NCBI GenBank assembly: GCA_963931865.1
Contig: OZ007517.1
Location: 9,248,038-9,312,037, forward strand
Origin: Axinella damicornis
Lineage: Eukaryota > Porifera > Demospongiae > Axinellida > Axinellidae
Direction: 5' to 3'
Length of the DNA stretch: 64,000 nt
Shown here: positions 52,083 through 61,700 of the stretch, piece by piece
Layout: every line of letters begins with the position of its first letter
Position numbering within the stretch: the stretch's first letter is position 1
Position numbers and translations under genes: made by a program
Notes under the pieces: generated by a model
Told to the model about the DNA's origin: nothing
The model's input: only the letters and a program-made list of their open reading frames with translations
Databases searched by the model: none

Positions 52083-52649
52083 TTAGTCCTCAAGCAAACT
52101 ACACACCAGTCCTCAAGCAAACATACACACCGATGGTGTAGCACAATTTTGGTGCCATGACTGAGAAGGGCCTGCTAGCTAAATATAGTCAGCCAGCCAG
52201 CCAGAGTAAAGCACACTCTCACAAGCCATTATAAGTAGTTCCATCCCCAAGTGATGCTGTTGTAGCTAGTGGGTGCTATCCATGGATAATTGGTTACCAT
52301 ACAGAATCTTGTTCTCCCTCCTACCATGCATCCTATCACACATGGAGAAGGAATGAGCAAGATTCTCCTTTTACCTTCGGAATTATTAGCTATATAGCTA
52401 CTATCACTACTGGTATCACATTCTATGTTGAAGGGATCCATATATAGACTTAATGTCAGACCTCCCTAGAATAGAATAGGGTAGTGGGGTGGTGAGCCTC
52501 CAGCATTTAGCTAAGTGTTGCAAACAAACAGGAGATGGCTACTTAAATTTAAATACTGCATGGGAGAGGTCACTGGATGTATATGGTTATAGCTACCTCT
52601 AACTTGCAAGTGAAGTTGAAAGCGTACCTGTTATTTGTCAGTCTGAACA

Positions 52650-52745
52650 CTGTCGAGGGCCCGCTTCTCATTGGCTCTTGTGATGGTCCTCTCTGCAGTA
52701 AACTCCAGCTGCTTTACCTCGTGGTCAAAGAATGCCTCCATGATT
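52650..52745 (-). other. Possible exon of an unrecognised minus-strand gene
   Basis: After an acceptor-like TTTGTCCAG the minus strand reads MEAFFDHEVKQLEFTAERTI and then TRANEKRALDSVQTDK before a stop. The composition looks coding, and a donor-like CAG|GTACGC follows. I could not connect it in phase to the exon-like segment at 53646-53856. A 12-bp direct repeat (TTTGAGCTTGCC twice) lies immediately before the acceptor. Confidence 0.3.
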
Positions 52746-52989
52746 GTAACCTGGACAAAGGCAAGCTCAAAGGCAAGCTCAAAGTTCTAGTATCTCTGTT
52801 TCACAGATGCATGGCTAGCTATGTAGCAACTGGAGAGATAGGAAAATGGATCATAACAGAATTAGCTAAGACTTAAGTCAAAGTACCAAGCTACCTCTGG
52901 AGACAGGACAAATTGACACAGGATTTGTTAAACCGGAGCTAATTACTGCTTCAAATTTCTCCTCCGCTCTCCTCCAAGCGTGACGGGAA

Positions 52990-53440
52990 CACTGTAAAAG
53001 GAGTTTTAGTCAGGCTTTGGTCACCTCAGTTGCATCTCAGTGCCTCCTCCACTGTGGTGATCAAGGAATGAGCACACCAGTGCAGCCTACTTTGATCCTA
53101 TTAGTAGCTAACAGATAGGAATCCAAAACCTTGAGTAGGCCTGTTGAGATCACCTAGGTCAAGTTTCTTAGTTCCAGGAGATGTATAGGAATAGCTACCA
53201 TAAAAGTGTATGCAGCTGCACTCCAAACAATGTGCGTTCAAGCAGATCATATACACTGTTCATGCTTGACCCCATACAGATGGGTAAGCAACTTAAAGCT
53301 AGGTCACGTACCTATGATTATGAAACGTTAGAAGCACAATATTTTTGGTTGTGGGCGCATTCTTTGATCACCACAATTGAGGAGGCACTGAGATGTAACT
53401 ATGGTCGGTTCATTAAAACAACCCTTCTATTTTTACAGTG
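52990..53440. mobile_element. Complete CACTGTAAAA-family MITE
   Basis: Ends are CACTGTAAAAGGAGTTTTAG and, inverted, CCTTCTATTTTTACAGTG. Longer arms of about 75 bp include GGTCACCTCAGTTGCATCTC, AGTGCCTCCTC and GTGGTGATCAA on the left and their inverse on the right. It is 451 bp. A truncated relative is at 2880-3110. Confidence 0.85.
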
Positions 53441-53645
53441 TTAAGGAGGAGCACTAAGGTGGGAGGTAGTGTAAAATCTCAAGAAGTGTAGCTAGCTATG
53501 TAGTCCCATGTCCAGACCCTCTCGTACGAGGGTCTGGGAACGAGACTACTAGCTATGGTAAAATCAACTGGGGGAGGCACATTCCTGATGTATTGCACCT
53601 TGACAATACAAGTCGTATACATCAGCGTGTACCTCTTACCGTATG

Positions 53646-53856
53646 CCACCCCAGTGTTCACTGCTTCCTAGCTTTACCACAGTAACAGACAAGTTGATTT
53701 CCTTCCGCTCCTCCTCACCTGACTTCCTCTTTCCACATGTATTGCAAAGGCCCACCTGCCCACAGAGACAGAGAGGAGGATTTCCCGAATGAAAGCTCCA
53801 CACACTTCTCAGAAATGTAAAATTGTGTCCACTCCCTAATTTAGCATAGTGTCACT
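53646..53856 (-). other. Possible exon with a cysteine motif, unrecognised
   Basis: Between an acceptor (CCTCCCCCACAG) and a donor (CATACG|GTAAGA) the minus strand stays open after its first codon: FTFLRSVWSFHSG, then CLCGQVGLCNTCGKRKSGEE and INLSVTVVKLGSSEHWGG. The C-x-C...C-x-x-C spacing could be a small metal site. I recognise no family. It could be a remnant of a gene caught between the two sacsin-like copies. Confidence 0.3.
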
Positions 53857-53887
53857 GTGGGGGAGGAAGCATGCAAAACATGCATGT

Positions 53888-53931
<44 letters not shown>
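53888..53931. repeat. Poly-G run of 44 bases
   Basis: An uninterrupted G homopolymer on the plus strand. The true length may be collapsed or approximate. Confidence 0.85.
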
Positions 53932-53932
<1 letters not shown>

Positions 53933-54016
53933 ATCTCATGCTCATAACCACGTTTTGCATACTATACCTCCACCAATGTGCTAAATAAGGGGGTGACCAT
54001 GCCTTGTAACTATTCT

Positions 54017-54980
54017 CCTCCCCGGTGTCACAGGAAATCTGGAACCCCCGAAAATCTGGCACCCCCATGCTAGGAAAAACTGGCACCCTTCAGGAAAACT
54101 GTAGGATATCTGGTACCCCATGCCAAAATTCCTAGGATTTGTGGCCCCCCTGCCCCAAATCCCAGGATATTTGGCACCCCCTGCCAAAATCCTAGGATAT
54201 CTGGATGTCTGACACCCCCTGCCAAAATCCTAGGATATTTGGAACCCCAATGCCAAACATCCTAGGAAATATCTTGGCAGCCCATGCCAAAAATCCTAGG
54301 ACATTTGGCACCCCCTGCTGAAATAACAGTAAACAAGATAGCTAAGTCATAAGGAACAGTCCAACACAGTTCACACGACGTTTGTTGCACTGCATCAATC
54401 ATATGTTTCTGGCATCTGCAAATCAAAACACAGGATATAAATAATAGGACTGAATGGGGGGAGTGGCTGCATAAGTCTGAAACTGCAATTCTCCAGTGTT
54501 GGAAATGGAAGAAGTTGTCTGTTGGTGAGACATTTAATCAAATATGACTTCACATCGTTCAATTGGTCAAACACCAGTTCTGGTACTCTAGCTACTGCAA
54601 AAGCTATTGCAAAAACACACAATCTGCCAGTCCAATCTGCTACTGCCCACAGGAGTGTGCACTCGAGGTATGCGTCCACTTGTTCACCATCCTCCTTTGG
54701 ATCTGTAAACAGTCATCTTGACAGCATGCACAGCTCAGTTTAATATCACCTGAAAAACTCTCCTGGTAGTCCTACGGTAAAGCATTCCTGCCGAACACTC
54801 CAGGTGCAGTCAGGATACATTAGTATTCGCAGGGGTTCAAATTTTCCTGAGGGAGGTCAAGGGTGGGGTCACGTAATCCTAGGAAAATTTGGAATGGGGG
54901 TGCCGAATATCGTAGGATTCGTGGCATGGGGGTGCTGGAAAATGGGGGTGCCAATTTTTTTGTGACACCGGCCCCTCCCC
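54017..54980. mobile_element. Inverted-repeat element with internal GGCACCCCCTGCCAAAATCC repeats
   Basis: Left end CCTCCCCGGTGTCACA and right end TGTGACACCGGCCCCTCCCC are inverse. Next to the left end, 35-40-bp units (TCCTAGGATATTTGGCACCC, CCTGCCAAAA) repeat about eight times up to 54330. Inverted units (GGGGGTGCCAATTT, GGCATGGGGGTGC) lie before the right end at 54870-54960. A coding-like stretch lies inside at 54395-54709. Confidence 0.7.
54395..54709 (-). other. Coding-like stretch inside the 54-kb element
   Basis: After an acceptor (CTGTTTACAG) the minus strand reads PKEDGEQVDAYLECTLLWAV, then ADWTGRLCVFAIAFAVARVP, FDQLNDVKSYLIKCL and a stop at 54395. It looks like a protein exon in composition, but I do not recognise it. 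It could be a captured host exon or the remains of the element's own gene. Confidence 0.3.
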
Positions 54981-55224
54981 GGGCCCCATTCTCCCACCTA
55001 TGTAAGTGCATGTTCTAATGACTTCAGTTAGTGCTCCCATTATGCTCCATGAATCCAATTGGACGTAAAACTAAGCATGACTAGCTACCAGTATGGCTCA
55101 AAAAAACTTCATTTCTAGCTAGTTGATTCGTGGGTAGCAAACTTAGATCTATACGTAATGAAGCAATGGTATATATCATCTGCGACAGCTAGCTGCCAGT
55201 GTAATTTGGGGTATTTTACTTCCT

Positions 55225-55712
55225 TCAATGACCTTTAATATTGGTCCTGTATTCATAGTGCGGTAATTTTCTGGAACCATGTGGCCAAGGGCGTGAATAA
55301 AGGACTTTCTGTGGATTCAAAGAACCAGTCATTTGATTGTGTTCAGAGGAATATGTAGCTGACTGTGAGCTAGCCAATATAGCAAGCTAGATACAGTAGC
55401 TATACTAGCCTAGAGTGTACTGAGATTAGAGTTAACAAGGTGTCCGACCAGGCTCAATGAGCCGTAGAGGCAAAGGCAGCAAATCCTAGCTATATTATAT
55501 AGTTCAGTGCTGGTCAATAGTTATTAACAGCTAGTGTACAGTACCTAGCTAGTTGGCTAGCTATAAATATGATCACTGTCTCCCGGATCCCATGGCCAAC
55601 TTGATTCTATCCTGAACGTTGAAGGTAAGGAGTTAAAGTAGCTAGCTAATTCAGTTTAGCTTGCTAAATTGACTATCGTGCACCTCATGATGGCTCCGTT
55701 TTCCCTTCACAG
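55225..55712 (+). promoter_or_regulatory. Conserved upstream region and 5'UTR intron of sacsin-like B
   Basis: It carries the same ordered blocks as the upstream region of copy A: CCTGTATTCATAGTGCGGTA, GGGCGTGAATAAAGGACTTT, GATTGTGTTCAGAGGAA, CTGACTGTGAGCTAGCCA, GAGATTAGAGTTAACA and GTAGAGGCAAAGGCA. The UTR donor (GTTGAAG|GTAAGGAG) is at 55624 and the acceptor (CCCTTCACAG|TTCGGC) ends at 55712. Confidence 0.75.
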
Positions 55713-55745
55713 TTCGGCGGCTAGCTAGCTGGTCTGTACGCCACA

Positions 55746-58700
55746 ATGAGTGAGCCTTTGACTGGGGAGCACTTCGGACAGAGACGACCTCCGTTGTCTG
55801 TGACAATAAAGGCGATTCTTGAGAGATACCCAGATGGCCAGATCTTCAAGGTAGCTAGCTAGCTAGCTAGCTCAGTACTAGTAGCTACACAATATAAACA
55901 TACAAGGTTCTGTGTTTGCTTTCGCCAGCCTCGCGTCGCCAGTCTCTGAGGGTGAGCGAAGAATCTGGCAAAGCGAGACTGATAGCTTTGTACATCGTAC
56001 GGGAGCGGGGCGCAAATCCTAATTGCACTTTGCCTGCTTAATTTTCCAGGAGATTATCCAGAATGCGGACGATGCTGGGGCGAAGACGGTGAAGTTTTAC
56101 CTCGACAGCAGGCAGCACGGGAGGACATCGCTCGTAGATCCCGCCTTGGCACCCTTCCAGGGACCTGCGCTGTTGGCCTACAATGATGCGCAGTTCACCG
56201 CTGAGGACTGGGAGGGCATACAGAACTTGCAGCGTAGCGTCAAGGCAGAGGATCCCTTCAAAGTGGGGAAATTCGGAATTGGATTCAACTCCGTCTACCA
56301 CATCACAGGTAACAAGTTTCATGAATCCAAGCGATCAAATCGCATCTGCTATTTAGTCGGCTTGGCCCAAGTTTTTGCATGCCTCAGGCTCTGCAGCAGG
56401 AACTCATTTTGAACGTTAATTTCACGCATGTGTATGGCTGGTGACACCACGGTACCATCTAGTCTCGGAACCAGACTCCCAACCCAAAGGGGGAGAGGGA
56501 GTCTGGTACAGTTGCGTACAGAAAGCCATTATGGGCTACAGCTTGCATGAGGATTCCTAAGTGCCAATTAAAGGTGATCCAGTGGCTCTCAAGGAGAATA
56601 ATTGAGTTACTATCAATTCACCACACTCAGCCACCTGTGACATGTCACAACCCAATTACATAGCAATCAACCAATCTGATTCATGCCACCGAAATTCCGT
56701 GACTGCAAAATTGACATGTATGCAAATTGCCATGTATGCAACTGTACCAGACTCCCCCTCCCCCTTTGGTTTGGGAGTCTGGTTCCGGGACTAGGTACCA
56801 TCATGAATTGTCACAAAGGTACGTAAGTGCTCTAGAAATATAATTATTTTTCCAGATGACGCAATTAATTGCGCACGCAAGATTAAATACGTTTCAGAAA
56901 AATTGCTTAATGCGACGCATAATTAGAAATTGTTGGAAGAGTGCGTGTGCGAGCGCTATGGCTGCTAAAATCATCCGTACAGCCTTCTTTACACATACAG
57001 AAGGACCTCTGCTGATTCGTTGGACTTCGAGTGCAGAGCAACTCAAGCGGGGATCGCGGAGACCTCGAAAGGTAGTAGAGTCCATTGATTTTGCAAGTAG
57101 CGACAGCGAGCACTCGAAGGATCCACCATCTCCACCGTGCCAGATGACATCGGAAAATAATTATAGCATGTAGCGGTAGTGGTATCATGATTGACAGTCA
57201 ACACCAGAAAGACTCGCTCTTGGACACCTGTTGCAGCTGGGTAAATTTAAATATTGATGTTTGATGCTTTAGTGTCAATTTGGGTAGCTACATGTACATG
57301 GAAAACAAAGCACACTTCAGCCCTTTCGTCTTCTATTGCTTCATACAATAATATCACTAAGTGCAGGCAGACTAGTCACCCTGTTCATTGGCTGTTTAGA
57401 GCACATCAATTGTGTCCTGGTGTAAACAGAAGCTGACAAATCACATTTGTGGTGAGTCATGTGACACACTTATGTAATTACTCCTGGGCACTCAACCACT
57501 GAGAAGCCCAACCATTGAGGAACCCAAGCCTACCCCATGAATTAGCCTCACCATCCGAGATCTTACAGGATCTTGCTCAGGATAGAAAAGAGTGAAGATT
57601 CGAAGCAGCAGTACATACAACTAGCTATGTGTATGTTTTTAGTGAATTGCTCTACTGCAAGCAACTGCAAACCTACCCCCCTGAAGTTGCCTCACCGTCC
57701 GAGATCTTACAGGATCTTGCTCAAGATAGAAATGAGTGAAGATCTTGGTACTCATTTCCTGCATCAGTATGACACAAATGTTTATCCCCTTTGAGATTGG
57801 GCTAGCTACTACAAGACCGACTGTGCTAGTGTAAGTCACTGACTGTCGACCGCCCTGTGAACTCACCGTCATAACTTCTGTTTGTGCTAACTACCATGCA
57901 ACAAGCTACATATACTGAGTTATAGTATGCTTATTGAACTATACTATATACCTGCATGCTGCACACCATTTGGATGGTTGCCAGTTGCTCCAATTCCCAA
58001 GGCCATTTTCATGAATTTGTCCACTAGCGGCACGTCAACCAGCTTACAATATTTTAATGTGTGTCTGTGTGTGTGTGTGTGACGGAAGTGGGATGTTCGT
58101 GGGGCGGGACTATAGACTAGTGTCATATTTCATACTGAAATACTGGCGGTGGGAACGGCCTGGGAACCATGTAGGCTAGGGTGATAGTAAGACTCATAAT
58201 ACATGCCAGCCATTTCTCACGCATATTTGCAAAATTGTTGAGGAACAACCCAATTTCTGTGACGCGCGACTTCGTACTTCAATTTACTGGACCTCAACTC
58301 TGCGAAGAGAATGTTTGAGAACATTGGGCATGGGCTGGAACGAACAGCTCGGATGCAGTCGGGGAGCAGTAGTCGAAGCGGACGCAATCGGGGAGCAGCA
58401 GTTGAAGCTGATGCAATCGGGGAGCAGCAGTTGAAGCGAACACAATCGGGGAGCAGCAGCCGAAGCGGATGCAATCGGGGAGCAGTTTAAGGGGACGCAA
58501 TCACGTATTGGGCACGCAGGGAGCAGCAGTTGAAGCTGGCGTCAGCAGGTGAAGCAGATGCAATCGGGGAGCAGCAGCTGAACCGGACGCAATCGGGGAG
58601 CAGCAGCTGAAGCGGACGCAAACGGGAAGCAGCAGTTGATGTGGCAATTGGGAAGCAGCACTGAGCTCTGCACAGAGAGCTATCCAGCACCGGATTACTC

Positions 58701-61700
58701 ATGTAGGCGAACGAGGGGGAAGTAGCTGAGCAAGCAAAGCAAGCGAACCTACTTGTATATAATATATTACATGAAACATCATGCTCACGTGAGGAAACTT
58801 ACTAGGCCCTCCCCACTTTCTGGAGTGATGAAAAGACCAAGGCTACCATTTGTGTTCCACTAATAAATTATTGGCAACTTACACTACCCTCTACTTGAGG
58901 TTGTCTTTCAGTATCACTGCTAGACCACGTTCTCTCAGTGCCAGCTCAGTGTTGCTCACTGCTAGACCACGTTCACTGCCAGCTCGGTGTTGCTCACTGC
59001 TAGACCATGTTCACTGCCAGCTCGGTGTTGCTCACTGCTAGACCACGTTCACACAGTGCCAGCTCAGTGTTGCTCACTGCTAGACCACGTTCACTCAGTG
59101 CCAGCTCGGTGTTGCTCACTGCTAGACCACGTTCACACAGTGCCAGCTCAGTGTTGCTCACTGCTAGACCACGTTCACTCAGTGCCAGCTCAGTGTTGCT
59201 CACTGCTAGACCACGTTCACTCAGTGCCAGCTCAGTGTTGCTCACTGCTAGACCACGTTCACTCAGTGCCAGCTCAGTGTTGCTCACTGCTAGACCACGT
59301 TCACTCAGCACCAGCTCAGTGTTGCTCACTGCTAGACCACGTTCACTCAGCACCAGCTCAGTGTTGCTCACTGCTAGACCACGTTCACTCAGTGCCAGCT
59401 CAGTGTTGCTCACTGCTAGACCACGTTCACTGCCAGCTCGGTGTTGCTCACTGCTAGACCACGTTCACACAGTGCCAGCTCAGTGTTGCTCACTGCTAGA
59501 CCACGTTCACTCAGTGCCAGCTCAGTGTTGCTCACTGCTAGACCACGTTCACTCAGTGCCAGCTCAGTGTTGCTCACTGCTAGACCACGTTCACTCAGTG
59601 CCAGCTCGGTGTTGCTCACTGCTAGACCACGTTCACTCAGCACCAGCTCAGTGTTGCTCACTGCTAGACCACGTTCACTCAGTGCCAGCTCGGTGTTGCT
59701 GTGCAGCATGCATCCGAAAATTAAAAAGCTTAACTCTGGCTTGCCACACAACTAGAATGCGCAAGGTGTTGACATTGGACCTGTTGCTAGCTAGAGCTGG
59801 TTTCTGCAACGCCATTTGTGAATGCGTCCCTGAAGTGAAAAGGTCAAACCATCTCCCCCAGTACTCATCTACTGCACAATATGTCATCATAAAGGAACGT
59901 AATGCAAACATTCTAAGGTGACCACTGATTGCACATGGACATAATTACATGACACCATTGTCACCGGTTGTACCATAGAGGATGATCTATACAAACATAG
60001 AAAAACAGTTAAGGCATGATTGACACTACCTACAAGTTGAAGGCAATGCCAGTTATCAACCTGTACCTATTATGGAGCAGAGGTAGTAATTTCATGTGAA
60101 TGTGTAGTGGGTATGTAGTACCTGAATGAACGAAAATTGCTCGCTTTTCTATGAGTAAATGTGCGGCAACTCTAAGCAGGAGAATTGTTTCCTAAATTGC
60201 ACAGTTATTGTAGCCCGAGGGCCATCAGAAATTGCACACTTACTAAGCGGCTGTGGTGCACGCTAACCAATCAGGTCAGGTCAAGCTCCGCCCTAGTAAT
60301 GAGCATCCGCATTGACCATGGCTACGCCTAACGGTTGAATATGGCTGTACATTTAAGCTTTCTATACCTGAGCAGAAGAAACGCTTTGAAAACCGAATGA
60401 TAGTGTGGCGAAAGTTTTATGCTCATACGTATGAATGCATACACATTGTGGGTGTGGCTTTGGGGAAGTAGTTGGAATCATCCCTTTATTATGTTTGTTT
60501 CCTGAGATATTCTATATATATGCAACATGTTTTAGAGCTTAAAACTATGGAAGGATAAATTAACGTCTCAGCAATAGACATCAGTTACATATGGGTTTGA
60601 ATGATGAAACCAAGGCGTCTACGGGATTTAGAGCCTCACAGAAACTATATAGACACCCGCGCGCGAAGCGCAAGGGTGTCTATAGGTTTCCAAGGGATCT
60701 AAATCCCGTAGGCCCCGAGGGTTTCATCGTTTAAGGTATTTATACTATACAGCTGGCAGCCAATCAAATCACTGTCTGTATTAGCAGCCGAAACAGTTAG
60801 CAAAAAGGCTCAGTAGTCAGAAAGACTTCACACAGAGATGGCGACTTTTATAGCAGCTGCTCTCGCCATCCGCTAACCGACAACTCTGCCTACTCATGCC
60901 TCGTGTTTGGGACTGTGACTCCGAAGCGGAACCAGACTCTGGGATCGCAGCAAATACCGCCCGCCCCATGACACTTACGGAGGCGTACGTAGACGACCAA
61001 GTCCGAAGTCCAGCTCCACGCTACCTGTACTCATCTTCACGCTCAAGACCGAATCATGGACTGTACATTGTATCAATAGAGCTATGATGCTAATGCATGA
61101 CACTGTAACTACATGAAATTTACAGGTGTATAAGTGAAATTTACAGGTGTATAAGTGAAATCACGGGGTAATAAGTGATTTAAACCCCTTTGATTGGCCA
61201 ATCATATCGCAGTATTTCATTCAAGTATAGTATAAAAGTCTGATCTTCACTGAGTTTGAACCCTCACCATAGTGTATATACGTAGGCAAGCTGCATTCAT
61301 TACTAGTAGCCATTACTTTGTTGATGCAGATCTTCCAGTGATTGTAAGTGGAGACAAGTTGGCCTATCTGGAGCCTCAGGAGAAGATATGGCGTGGAGAA
61401 TCAGGACAGTCCTATCCTATTCGAGAAATTTGTGCACGAAAAAACAAATTCGATAGTCTAGCACCATTTGAGGGTGTAGCCGGATTTTCCGCTCAAGCAG
61501 GAATCTATCCAGGCACACTCTTTCGTTTCCCGCTACGTAATGCCACTTCTGATCTATCTGAAAATCTGTACACAATTCAGACGTTGCGAGACCTGCTTGT
61601 TGCCATCAGAGAAGAAGCAAAGTTCTTGCTTCTTTTCCTCCGCTCTGTTCAAGAGATTGAGGTCTATGAAGTATTACAGAATGGGCAGCAAATGCCATCA

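Noticed and set aside
59007..59921. 304-residue repeat frame
   Set aside because: It is produced by a 42-bp minisatellite in the sacsin-like B intron.
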